Source of the DNA: Bacteroidetes bacterium UBA6661
GTDB lineage: Bacteria; Bacteroidota; Bacteroidia; AKYH767-A; OLB10
Assembly: GCA_002455375.1 (NCBI GenBank)
Contig: DKKR01000049.1
Location: forward strand, 41,930 to 51,649
Length of the DNA: 9,720 bases
Reading direction: 5' to 3'
The notes beneath the pieces were generated by a model that searched no databases, was not told the DNA's origin, and saw nothing but the letters and a program-made list of their open reading frames with translations. The position numbers were made by a program, and so were the translations under genes. Below, piece after piece: positions 1 to 6,801 of this stretch. Numbering within the stretch: the first letter of the stretch is position 1; each line of letters opens with the position of its first letter.

Positions 1-110
1 CGCAGATAACGACTGTATATATCGGCAGGAATATAGCAACCTGCCAGATGACCTATATGTACCGGTCCGTTGGCATAGGGCAGTGCAGCGGTGATTAAAT
101 ATCTTGACAT
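1..110 (-). CDS. metG: Methionyl-tRNA synthetase, N-terminal fragment (cut by window edge)
   Basis: The minus strand from an ATG at 110-108 encodes 36 complete residues before the window ends. They begin MSRYLITAALPYANGPVHIG and include the class I synthetase signature HIGH at residues 18-21, followed by LAGCYIPADIYSRYL. This is the classic start of bacterial MetRS (Rossmann-fold nucleotide-binding region), which charges tRNA(Met) with methionine in the cytosol. An in-frame stop lies four codons upstream of the ATG, so this start is the only sensible one. The gene is divergent from the LD-carboxypeptidase gene, with a 134-base gap. Only about 5% of the protein is visible, so nothing can be said about its C-terminal domains. 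The identification rests on a very conserved motif and is strong despite the short length. Confidence 0.93.
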   Translation of the reverse strand, partial: MSRYLITAALPYANGPVHIGHLAGCYIPADIYSRYL

Positions 111-244
111 GAAAAATGTTTAACAGTTGTAATGTATAAAAGTTATGAAGAATATATTCTGAAAACGTTTGAAAAAAAACATTTCGTACTCAGGATTAAA
201 CCTCAAACTGCTTTTACTTTGCAAAGATAAAAAAACGAAGGCAG
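111..244. promoter_or_regulatory. Divergent intergenic region metG / LD-carboxypeptidase, with a weak -7-like element
   Basis: This 134-base AT-rich spacer must carry the promoters of both divergent genes. For the rightward gene, TACTTTG at 215-221 resembles the Bacteroidetes -7 element TAnnTTTG with one base missing, 24 bases before the start codon. No TTG-type -33 element is at the right distance. For metG I see only a TAACTTTT-like element on the minus strand. Inference only; the exact promoters are unproven. Confidence 0.35.
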
Positions 245-1156
245 ATGATTTTTCCACCTCCACTTGTTGCTGGCGATACCGTTGCCATTGTAGCTACTGC
301 ACGCAAGGTAAGCCGCGATGAAATGGCTCCGGCCATTGGCATACTGCAGCAGTGGGGGCTTCAGGTTGCTGAGGGCAAAAATTTATATGCTGATAAAAAT
401 CAGTTTGCCGGTGATGACTCTTTGCGTGCAGAAGATTTTCAGTGGGCCCTGGATAATCCAAAAATAAAAGCTGTCCTTTTTGCCCGTGGAGGTTATGGTT
501 CTGTAAGAATTATTGACAGAATTAATTTCTCGGAATTCAAAATAAATCCCAAGTGGCTGATAGGCTTCAGCGACATCACTACCATTCACTCACATGTACA
601 CAATCAGTTGAACGTAGCTACACTGCATGCACCCATGGCAATAAATTTTCCTAAAACACCTGATGCTGTTTTAAAGCAGATTAAAGATTTTCTTTTTGGC
701 AACAGCATCGTGTTAAATGCTCAAGCACATCTTTTAAACAGAATGGGAAATGCTAAGGGGCAATTGGTTGGCGGCAATCTTTCTATTTTGTATTCACTAA
801 CTGCATCAGCTTCTGACATTGACACCAAAGGAAAAATTCTTTTTTTGGAAGATTTGGATGAATATCTCTATCACATTGACCGTATGATGATGCAACTCAA
901 ACGCTGTGGAAAGTTACATAGTTTGGCAGGACTTGTTGTTGGTGCAATGAGCGATATGAAAGACAACACTATTCCATTTGGAAAAACTGCTGAAGAAATT
1001 ATTGCCGAACATGTTTCTGAATATGATTTTCCTGTATGTTTTAATTTTCCTGCAGGGCATATTACAGAGAATAACCCGCTGGCATTGGGAGGCTATGCAA
1101 AACTTATTGTAGCAAATAAGGTGTCACTAAAAGTGAATAATAAAGCGCTAAGCTGA
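245..1156 (+). CDS. ldcA: LD-carboxypeptidase, peptidase family S66 (muramoyltetrapeptide carboxypeptidase)
   Basis: The 303-residue protein matches the usual length of family S66, whose characterised members remove the terminal D-Ala from the L,D-bond of murein tetrapeptides during peptidoglycan recycling, normally in the cytoplasm. The N-terminal domain has the typical start (LVAGDTVAIVATARK), the RGGYGS motif at 81-86 and the nucleophile elbow GFSDIT with Ser109. The other two members of the Ser-Glu-His triad are recognisable: Glu202 in FLEDLDEYLYHIDRM and His272 in PAGHITENNPLALGG. Their spacing is close to that of Pseudomonas LdcA. No signal peptide is seen, consistent with a cytosolic enzyme. 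A GAAGG at 237-241 lies close upstream of the ATG. It converges on the PhnA-like gene with only 7 bases between the stops. Some S66 members (MccF) cleave microcin C instead, but nothing here suggests that. Confidence 0.9.
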   Translation: MIFPPPLVAGDTVAIVATARKVSRDEMAPAIGILQQWGLQVAEGKNLYADKNQFAGDDSLRAEDFQWALDNPKIKAVLFARGGYGSVRIIDRINFSEFKINPKWLIGFSDITTIHSHVHNQLNVATLHAPMAINFPKTPDAVLKQIKDFLFGNSIVLNAQAHLLNRMGNAKGQLVGGNLSILYSLTASASDIDTKGKILFLEDLDEYLYHIDRMMMQLKRCGKLHSLAGLVVGAMSDMKDNTIPFGKTAEEIIAEHVSEYDFPVCFNFPAGHITENNPLALGGYAKLIVANKVSLKVNNKALS

Positions 1157-1163
1157 TTTTATC

Positions 1164-1520
1164 CTAAGCCCTTCTTACAAATTCCGATTTGAGTGCCATA
1201 GAGCCAAAGCCTTCTATTTTGCAATCAATGTTGTGATCGCCTTCTGCTAAACGTATGTTCTTAACCTTGGTGCCGGCTTTCACAGGTTTAGATGCTCCCT
1301 TTACTGGAAGATCTTTTATGACAATTACTGCATCGCCATTTTGCAATTCATTTCCGTTAGCATCAAAAACTTTTCCGTTATCTGCACTTGAAGTTTCTTC
1401 TGAAACAGCTTGTTGTTCCTCAGGATTCCACTCGTAAAAACATTCCGGACAAACCATCAGATTACCATTTTCATAGGTATAAATAGAATGGCATAAAGGG
1501 CAGGGCGGCAAAACAGACAT
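1164..1520 (-). CDS. PhnA/YjdM-type zinc-ribbon protein
   Basis: This 118-residue protein has a short N-terminal zinc ribbon with two CxxC knuckles (Cys7/Cys10 and Cys24/Cys27, in PPCPLCHS and VCPECFYEW). An acidic linker follows, then the compact C-terminal domain typical of PhnA/YjdM proteins: DANGNELQNGDAVIVIKDLPVKG, then KAGTKVKNIRL and a final GFGSMALKSEFVRRA. Length and architecture fit the family from end to end. The E. coli namesake sits beside the phosphonate operon, but it is not the phosphonoacetate hydrolase also called PhnA, and its role is not firmly known. The neighbours here give no phosphonate context, so no function is assigned. The start at 1520 places the Cys motifs at the expected distance. 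The gene is convergent with ldcA and divergent from the helix-hairpin-helix gene. Confidence 0.88.
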   Translation of the reverse strand: MSVLPPCPLCHSIYTYENGNLMVCPECFYEWNPEEQQAVSEETSSADNGKVFDANGNELQNGDAVIVIKDLPVKGASKPVKAGTKVKNIRLAEGDHNIDCKIEGFGSMALKSEFVRRA

Positions 1521-1660
1521 GGTAAAAATATTTTCTGCAAATATCTTTAAAATTCACCAAATTATACTATCAGATAATTAAAGAATATTTTTTCACTTGC
1601 ATACAAACAGCATTTAAAACCACTATTTTCGCTTTAGAAAATTAACTTACCGTTTTAACC
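1521..1660. promoter_or_regulatory. Divergent intergenic region phnA-like / helix-hairpin-helix gene
   Basis: This 140-base AT-rich spacer separates two divergent genes and should hold both promoters. On the plus strand TATTTTCG at 1624-1631 matches TAnnTTTG at all but one position. On the minus strand GATATTTG (complement of 1538-1545) also has one mismatch. Neither has a well-spaced -33 TTG element, so both are only candidates. Confidence 0.3.
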
Positions 1661-2605
1661 GTGAAAAAGAAACCGCCTTTTCATAACCTACGGAGTATTT
1701 TTAAACAGTACAACACGTTTACTTACAGTGAGCGTAAAGGCATTATTGTTTTGTCCATAATTATTGTTGCACTGCTGCTTACACTTTATGGACTTAAATT
1801 TTATGAGCCACCAATCACTATCAATACAGGTCGTTTAGACTCAGCTGTTGCACAATGGAATTTGTTACAGGCCGATTCTATTATTGATGTCAAAGACTCA
1901 ACAAAACTTTCAGAAAGTAATGCTACACAACCTACAAGAAGTCTTTTCTCATTCAACCCAAATAATTTAGCTGATTCTCTTTGGGCCAAGTTAGGTTTGT
2001 CTGAAAAACAAATTGCATCAATCAAAAAATATGAAGATCGTGGAGGAAGATTCAGAATTCGGTCCGATGTAAAAAAACTGTTTGTCATCACGCCTTCGTT
2101 TTACGACAGCATTTATCCTTATCTGCTTTTACCTGATACTTTACCGGCATTCCATCAAACAAAATTTGCGGCTGACTCTATACAGTCTAAAAAAGAAAAG
2201 GTCATTGAACCTATTGAAATTAATCTTGCAGATGTTGAAGAGTGGCAGCTGTTGCCGGCCATAGGTGCAGGAAGAGCTGCAGCAATTGTTGCCTATCGTA
2301 GTAAATTAGGTGGTTTTACATCTGTTAAACAGTTGTTGGAAATCAATTCTATTGTGGATTCTGTTTTTGAAAAAATCAGTCCTTATGTACTTTGTAATAT
2401 AAAGCCCATTCAAAAGAAAAACATCAATACCGATGATGCCTACAGCCTCAGACATCCATATATCAGCAGCAGTCTGGCAACTATAATTGTAAACTACAGA
2501 AAAATGCATGGCGACTATAAATCAACCGAACAATTACGCGATTTGAAAATAATTAAACCGACAGATTTTGAAAAACTTGCACCCTATATAGTTGTAGGGT
2601 TTTAG
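1661..2605 (+). CDS. Membrane-anchored ComEA-like protein with three helix-hairpin-helix units
   Basis: The 314-residue protein starts at a GTG; no ATG lies in the first 100 codons, and the basic N-terminus followed by a hydrophobic segment makes this start plausible. Residues 27-44 form one membrane segment, with positive residues before it, so the bulk should lie outside the inner membrane. A variable linker (50-95) leads into three related helix-hairpin-helix modules at about 97-157, 185-245 and 253-312. The second is the clearest ComEA type (INLADVEEWQLLPAIGAGRA, then IVAYRSKLGGF). The first (ADSLWAKLGLSEKQIASIKK) and third (ISSSLATIIVNYRKMHGDYK) are more diverged. ComEA-type modules bind double-stranded DNA without sequence specificity, for example in DNA uptake. 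Whether this protein takes part in competence is an inference. No other competence gene is nearby. Confidence 0.85.
   Translation: MKKKPPFHNLRSIFKQYNTFTYSERKGIIVLSIIIVALLLTLYGLKFYEPPITINTGRLDSAVAQWNLLQADSIIDVKDSTKLSESNATQPTRSLFSFNPNNLADSLWAKLGLSEKQIASIKKYEDRGGRFRIRSDVKKLFVITPSFYDSIYPYLLLPDTLPAFHQTKFAADSIQSKKEKVIEPIEINLADVEEWQLLPAIGAGRAAAIVAYRSKLGGFTSVKQLLEINSIVDSVFEKISPYVLCNIKPIQKKNINTDDAYSLRHPYISSSLATIIVNYRKMHGDYKSTEQLRDLKIIKPTDFEKLAPYIVVGF
2581..2603 (+). terminator. Possible weak hairpin terminator overlapping the end of the helix-hairpin-helix gene
   Basis: ACCCTA (2581-2586) and TAGGGT (2595-2600) form a perfect six-base inverted repeat with an eight-base loop, followed by TTT. It lies over the last codons and stop of the upstream gene. 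It is short and the T-run is poor, so it may be a coincidence of coding sequence. The next gene has its own -7 element, so a transcript end here would make sense. Confidence 0.3.
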
Positions 2606-2691
2606 CAGCAAAAACTCAGGCCGAACTCAAAAATGTAAGATTATGACCATCTTAATCTGAAAACAGACTATCATTCTTATCAAAATAAAAG

Positions 2692-2699
2692 TAAATTTG
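2692..2699 (+). promoter_or_regulatory. -7 promoter element (TAAATTTG) of the nucleotide-sugar operon
   Basis: TAAATTTG is an exact match to the Bacteroidetes -7 consensus TAnnTTTG, 32 bases before the wbpD start codon. No good TTG-type -33 element is seen 17-21 bases upstream. An AAGGAAG at 2720-2726, five bases before the ATG, is the best Shine-Dalgarno-like sequence in the window. It is the likeliest promoter for the six-gene run that follows. Confidence 0.55.
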
Positions 2700-2731
2700 C
2701 ACCCCAATTACAGCGGGTTAAGGAAGCGATT

Positions 2732-3301
2732 ATGGATTATTTTAAACATGAATCATCCTATGTTGACGATGGATGTTCCATAGGAAAGGGTACCAAGATA
2801 TGGCACTTTTCACATATTATGTCCGGTTGTCGCATTGGCGAAGGTTGTAACATTGGTCAGAATGTGGTTATCTCTCCGGATGTTGTTCTGGGCAACAATG
2901 TTAAGGTTCAGAACAATGTTTCACTCTATACAGGAGTGGTTTGTGAGGACGATGTCTTTCTGGGTCCAAGCATGGTTTTTACCAATGTAACCAACCCGCG
3001 CAGTGCTGTAAACCGCAAGAATGAGTATAAAAAAACTGTTGTAAAAAAAGGTGCTTCCATAGGTGCTAATGCCACTATTGTTTGTGGGCATGATATAGGT
3101 CGGTTTGCCTTTATTGGTGCCGGAGCAGTGGTAACAAAAGATGTTGCTGACTATGCATTGATGGCTGGTAATCCTGCCCGTCAAATGGGATGGATGAGTG
3201 AATATGGTCATCGCCTGAAATTTGATAAAGATGGAATGGCAGTGTGCCCTGAAAGCGGAGAAAAATACCTGCTGCAAAATAATCAGGTAACAAAGATTTA
3301 G
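2732..3301 (+). CDS. wbpD: UDP-2-acetamido-3-amino-2,3-dideoxy-glucuronate N-acetyltransferase
   Basis: The 189-residue protein is a left-handed beta-helix acyltransferase: hexapeptide repeats run from about residue 11 to 140 (VDDGCSIGKGTKIW, CRIGEGCNIGQNVVI, ASIGANATIVCG, AFIGAGAVVTKDV). The loop NNVSLYTGVVCEDDVFLGPS plus VFTNVTNPRS (about 61-91) is diagnostic of the WbpD/WlbB subfamily and holds the conserved Asn85. These enzymes use acetyl-CoA to acetylate the 3-amino group of UDP-GlcNAc3NA, the last step to UDP-2,3-diacetamido-2,3-dideoxy-glucuronate. The short tail after the helix (NPARQMGWMSEYGHRL) is also typical. Length fits the family. It is first in the operon, 15 bases before wlbA, which acts earlier in the same pathway. 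Pathway assignment is from family knowledge; the substrate is not proven by sequence alone. Confidence 0.9.
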   Translation: MDYFKHESSYVDDGCSIGKGTKIWHFSHIMSGCRIGEGCNIGQNVVISPDVVLGNNVKVQNNVSLYTGVVCEDDVFLGPSMVFTNVTNPRSAVNRKNEYKKTVVKKGASIGANATIVCGHDIGRFAFIGAGAVVTKDVADYALMAGNPARQMGWMSEYGHRLKFDKDGMAVCPESGEKYLLQNNQVTKI

Positions 3302-3316
3302 AAAGACCGCACTTGT

Positions 3317-4372
3317 ATGAGCTCAGAAAAAAAAGAAAAAATAAAATTTGCTGTAATCGGTTGCGGACACATTGGTAAGCGTCATGCCGAAATGGTTAGA
3401 CGCAACAACGAATGTGAGCTTGTTGCCATGTGCGACATCAGACAGGAAAACGAAGTAGGCATTGCCGACTTTAATGTTCCATTTTTTCAGTCTGTTGATG
3501 CCATGCTCACCAGCATTCAGGATATTGATGTGGTGTGTGTTTGCTCACCCAATGGCGTTCATGCCGAACATTCTCTGAAAGCATTAGAAGCAAAAAAACA
3601 TGTGGTTTGCGAAAAACCAATGGCACTGTCAAAAGCCGATTGCGAAAAAATTATTTTTAAAGCACTTCAGGTTTCTCGGCATGTGTTTTGTGTAATGCAA
3701 AACCGCTATTCACCACCTTCGGTTTGGCTTAAAGAAATTATTGAAAACAATATCATTGGCGAAATTTTTATGGTACAGTTGCAATGCTATTGGAACCGTG
3801 ATGAACGTTACTATAAAAAAGGCGGATGGAAAGGCACCAGCGACATGGATGGTGGAACGTTGTTTACACAGTTCTCGCACTTTTTAGATATTATGTATTG
3901 GGTGTTTGGTGATATAACAGATATACAAGGTAAGTTTGAAGATTTTACACATCAGCAAAACACATCATTTGAAGACAGTGGGTTTGTAAACTTTAAGTTC
4001 GTAAACGGAGGCATGGGCAACATTGCCTACACTACCTCTGTTTGGGATGTAAACCTTGAAAGCAGTATTACCGTAATTGGTAAAAACGGCTCTATAAAAA
4101 TTGGCGGTCAGTATATGAATGAAGTAGAATACTGTCATATCAAAGATTATACAATGCCTAAACTTGACCCTGTTAATCCGGCAAACGATTATGGAGCTTA
4201 CAAAGGCTCTGCTGCCAACCATCACTACATCATTGAAAATGTGGCAGATGTTTTGCGTGGTCGCACTTCAATAACTACCAATGCCCTTGAAGGACTAAAA
4301 GTTGTAGAAATCATTGAGCGTATTTACGCACTTCGTAAAATAGAAAAATCAGAAATAAAATTTCATCTTTAA
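3317..4372 (+). CDS. wlbA: UDP-N-acetylglucosaminuronate 3-dehydrogenase-type oxidoreductase (Gfo/Idh/MocA family, WlbA/WbpB-like)
   Basis: The 351-residue protein has an N-terminal Rossmann fold (FAVIGCGHIGKRHAE, residues 11-25, with the GxGxxG dinucleotide site) and the family's EKPMA motif with Lys100. The C-terminal substrate domain carries GGTLFTQFSHFLDIMYWVFG (179-198), where His188 is in the position of the catalytic histidine of WlbA-type enzymes. Known WlbA/WbpB proteins oxidise C3 of UDP-GlcNAcA with NAD+, giving the 3-keto sugar for a following transamination. Gfo/Idh/MocA proteins have many substrates, so the specific assignment depends on the neighbours: WbpD before it and a UDP-GlcNAc 6-dehydrogenase five bases after it. 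That context makes the call convincing. The matching aminotransferase is not in this window. Confidence 0.85.
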   Translation: MSSEKKEKIKFAVIGCGHIGKRHAEMVRRNNECELVAMCDIRQENEVGIADFNVPFFQSVDAMLTSIQDIDVVCVCSPNGVHAEHSLKALEAKKHVVCEKPMALSKADCEKIIFKALQVSRHVFCVMQNRYSPPSVWLKEIIENNIIGEIFMVQLQCYWNRDERYYKKGGWKGTSDMDGGTLFTQFSHFLDIMYWVFGDITDIQGKFEDFTHQQNTSFEDSGFVNFKFVNGGMGNIAYTTSVWDVNLESSITVIGKNGSIKIGGQYMNEVEYCHIKDYTMPKLDPVNPANDYGAYKGSAANHHYIIENVADVLRGRTSITTNALEGLKVVEIIERIYALRKIEKSEIKFHL

Positions 4373-4377
4373 AATAA

Positions 4378-5667
4378 ATGTATCAGGAGATATTAGATAA
4401 AAAAGCAAAAGTTGCAGTTATTGGCTTAGGTTATGTCGGACTTCCTATTGCACTGGAATTTGCAAAGAAGATTTCCGTAATCGGATTCGACATTAATGCA
4501 GAACGCGTTGAAAAAATGCAAAACAAAATTGACCCCAGCGGTGAATTACCTGCTGAGGCTTTTGATGGTTGTGATATTAAATTCACTAACTCATTGGATG
4601 TACTTCGTGAAGCACGTTTTTTTATTGTAGCTGTTCCTACTCCGATTGACGATCATAAACTACCTGACCTGAAGCCTTTAATTGGTGCTTCAACCTCTAT
4701 TGGCAAAGTGCTGAAAAAAGGTGATTATGTTGTGTATGAAAGTACCGTTTATCCGGGTTGTACAGAAGAAGATTGTATTCCTGTACTTGAAGAACATTCA
4801 GGTTTAAAATTTCCAAACGATTTTAAGGTAGGCTACTCACCTGAACGTATCAACCCCGGTGATAAAGAACATACCATCACAAAAATCAAAAAAGTAGTTT
4901 CAGGTTGCGATGCTGAATCGCTTGATATTATTGCCAAGGTTTATGAAACAATTGTAACAGCAGGTGTGCATCGTGCCAGCAGCATTAAAGTTGCTGAAGC
5001 TGCAAAAATTATTGAAAACACACAGCGTGATGTCAACATTGCATTGATGAATGAGCTTTCTATCATCTTCAATAAAATGGGCATAAACACCTATGAGGTT
5101 ATTGAGGCAAGCAGTACAAAGTGGAACTTCCTTCGCTTTTTTCCGGGCTTGGTAGGCGGACATTGTATAGGCGTAGATCCTTACTACCTTACCTACAAAG
5201 CGCAGGAGCTTGGCTACCACTCGCAAGTAATTAACTCAGGCAGATACGTTAACGACAGCATGGGATTTTATGTTGCCAAACAAACCGTAAAGAAAATGAT
5301 TGCCAAAGGCAAGGATATTTCTAAATCGAAAGTGCTGGTGATGGGTGCTACGTTTAAAGAAGATGTAGAAGATATCCGCAACAGTAAGGTTACTGATGTG
5401 GTGAACGAATTTAAATCATTTGGTGTAACCATAGAAGTTACCGATCCTTATGCTTCTTCTGATGAGTTGATGCATGAATATGGTTTTGGTTTGGTTGAAA
5501 AAATTGCTAATGATTATGATGCTGTGGTGGTAGCGGTTTCGCATAAAGATTATCTTAAAATGGATGAAAATTATTTTAAGAGCATCTGTAAGCCCGATGG
5601 CGTTATTGTTGACATAAAAGGATTTTTAAGAAATAAAATCAAGAATCTTCAATACTGGAGTTTGTAA
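4378..5667 (+). CDS. tviB: UDP-N-acetyl-D-glucosamine 6-dehydrogenase (TviB/WbpA-type nucleotide sugar dehydrogenase)
   Basis: The 429-residue protein has the three-part build of UDP-sugar dehydrogenases. An N-terminal NAD-binding fold holds VAVIGLGYVGLPIALEFAKK (12-31) and VAVPTPID (84-91). The central helix carries AEAAKIIENTQRDVNIALMN with conserved Lys210 and Asn214. The active-site loop GLVGGHCIGVDPYYL has catalytic Cys263 and Asp267. A C-terminal fold includes VMGATFKEDVEDIRNSK. The ENTQRDVNIALMNE and DPYYLTYKAQELGYH forms are typical of TviB/WbpA enzymes acting on UDP-GlcNAc (or UDP-GalNAc), rather than UDP-glucose dehydrogenases. It catalyses a two-step NAD+-dependent oxidation at C6 to the uronic acid and so supplies the substrate of WlbA. 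It starts five bases after the wlbA stop, with no Shine-Dalgarno sequence. UDP-ManNAc dehydrogenase (WecC type) is the main alternative, and less likely. Confidence 0.88.
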   Translation: MYQEILDKKAKVAVIGLGYVGLPIALEFAKKISVIGFDINAERVEKMQNKIDPSGELPAEAFDGCDIKFTNSLDVLREARFFIVAVPTPIDDHKLPDLKPLIGASTSIGKVLKKGDYVVYESTVYPGCTEEDCIPVLEEHSGLKFPNDFKVGYSPERINPGDKEHTITKIKKVVSGCDAESLDIIAKVYETIVTAGVHRASSIKVAEAAKIIENTQRDVNIALMNELSIIFNKMGINTYEVIEASSTKWNFLRFFPGLVGGHCIGVDPYYLTYKAQELGYHSQVINSGRYVNDSMGFYVAKQTVKKMIAKGKDISKSKVLVMGATFKEDVEDIRNSKVTDVVNEFKSFGVTIEVTDPYASSDELMHEYGFGLVEKIANDYDAVVVAVSHKDYLKMDENYFKSICKPDGVIVDIKGFLRNKIKNLQYWSL

Positions 5668-5698
5668 ATATAATACGGCAACACCCTGACCGTTATAT
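5668..5698 (+). repeat. Bulged inverted repeat directly after the tviB stop
   Basis: ATATAA-TA-CGG (5668-5678) pairs with CCG-TTATAT (5690-5698): nine base pairs with a two-base bulge and an eleven-base loop. No T-run follows, so it does not look like an intrinsic terminator. It could mark an RNA processing or stabilising structure between tviB and galE, or be chance. This 64-base gap is the longest inside the run of six genes, and TAAATTTA at 5715-5722 is a one-mismatch -7 element, so a second promoter before galE is possible. Confidence 0.3.
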
Positions 5699-5731
5699 AG
5701 AGATATTAATCCGGTAAATTTATTGCATGTA

Positions 5732-6757
5732 ATGAAAATATTGGTCACAGGAGGCACCGGTTATATTGGTGCACACACTGTTGTAGAACTAATGAACAGT
5801 GGTTTTGATGTTGATATTATTGACAACCTTAATAATTCAAAAGAAGAAGTTGTTGATGCTATTGCAAAAATTACCGGCAAACGCCCATTATGGTTTAACA
5901 TTGACCTTTGTGATGCTAATGAAATAAAAAACTATTTCAGCAAACATAAACCTGATGCAGTTGTGCATTTTGCAGCACACAAAGCAGTAGGGCTTTCTGT
6001 TGAACAACCTTTAGCGTTTTATCATAACAATTTACTTTCACTCATCAACCTCTTGCAATGTTGTGTTGAGGCTAAGTGCAATAGTTTTGTTTTTTCATCA
6101 AGCTGCTCTGTTTATGCTGATCCTGATAAATTGCCTATTGATGAAAATGCTCCTGTTAAAACGGCCAAGTCGCCTTATGGCAATACAAAAAAAATTGGTG
6201 AAGAAATAATAACAGATACTGTTAAGTCATCAACACTGCAAGCTGTTTCACTCAGGTATTTCAACCCCGTTGGCTCACACGACAGTGCTTTAATAGGTGA
6301 GCTGCCTACAACAATGCCACTTAATGTAATGCCCATCATCACTCAGGTAGCTATTGGTAAACGAAAACAGTTTGTGGTTTTCGGAAATGATTACCCAACA
6401 CCCGATGGCAGTTGTATCAGAGATTATATACACGTAGTTGATGTAGCAAAAGCACATGTTACTGCAGTAATGCGGTTACTCAACAAAAAAAACAAGTCTG
6501 CTTACGAAGTTTTTAATCTGGGCACAGGAAAAGGATTTTCTGTACTTGAACTTATTCATGCATTTGAAAAAACCACAGGGCAGAAATTAAATTATACTAT
6601 TGAAGGAAGACGTGCCGGTGATGTCACCGCTGTTTATGCCGATACTGCTTTGGCTAACACTGTTCTTGGATGGCATACCGAACGCGATTTGAATGATATG
6701 ATACGCACTGCCTGGAACTGGGAGTTGTATCTTGCCGGAAGAACAGACTTTATCTGA
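5732..6757 (+). CDS. galE: UDP-glucose/UDP-N-acetylglucosamine 4-epimerase (GalE)
   Basis: An extended short-chain dehydrogenase/reductase that interconverts UDP-Glc and UDP-Gal (often also the N-acetyl forms) with bound NAD+. The frame is open from a TTG at 5723, but the ATG at 5732 places the nucleotide-binding motif right at the N-terminus (MKILVTGGTGYIG), as in known GalE. The resulting 341-residue protein then has its catalytic residues at Ser124 (FSSSCSVY), Tyr149 and Lys153 (SPYGNTKK), the same numbers as the E. coli enzyme. Further GalE signatures are HFAAHKAVGLSVEQPLAFY, RYFNPVGSHDSALIGE, the long insert with TPDGSCIRDYIHVVDVAKAH and FNLGTGKGFSVLE. One small oddity is Ala-Asp where most GalE proteins have Gly after SxVY. 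It sits between tviB and rfbB and supplies galactose-type donors for the same polysaccharide, or serves general galactose metabolism. Confidence 0.92.
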   Translation: MKILVTGGTGYIGAHTVVELMNSGFDVDIIDNLNNSKEEVVDAIAKITGKRPLWFNIDLCDANEIKNYFSKHKPDAVVHFAAHKAVGLSVEQPLAFYHNNLLSLINLLQCCVEAKCNSFVFSSSCSVYADPDKLPIDENAPVKTAKSPYGNTKKIGEEIITDTVKSSTLQAVSLRYFNPVGSHDSALIGELPTTMPLNVMPIITQVAIGKRKQFVVFGNDYPTPDGSCIRDYIHVVDVAKAHVTAVMRLLNKKNKSAYEVFNLGTGKGFSVLELIHAFEKTTGQKLNYTIEGRRAGDVTAVYADTALANTVLGWHTERDLNDMIRTAWNWELYLAGRTDFI

Positions 6758-6801
6758 GCTAAAGGTTCTTTATTATGTTTTAATTTTTTAATTTTACCCT
6801 C

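Noticed and set aside
2921..3277. 118-codon minus-strand frame opposite wbpD
   Set aside because: It lies wholly inside a clear acyltransferase gene, and its translation resembles no protein family; it is an antisense shadow.
5723..5731. TTG start for galE, giving three extra residues (344 instead of 341)
   Set aside because: The ATG at 5732 puts the nucleotide-binding motif directly at the N-terminus and aligns the catalytic Ser, Tyr and Lys numbering with E. coli GalE.
6760..6772. TAAAG-GTT-CTTTA hairpin followed by T-rich DNA between galE and rfbB
   Set aside because: The stem is five mostly AT pairs. Although T-rich DNA follows, it would be very unstable, and rfbB appears to belong to the same run.
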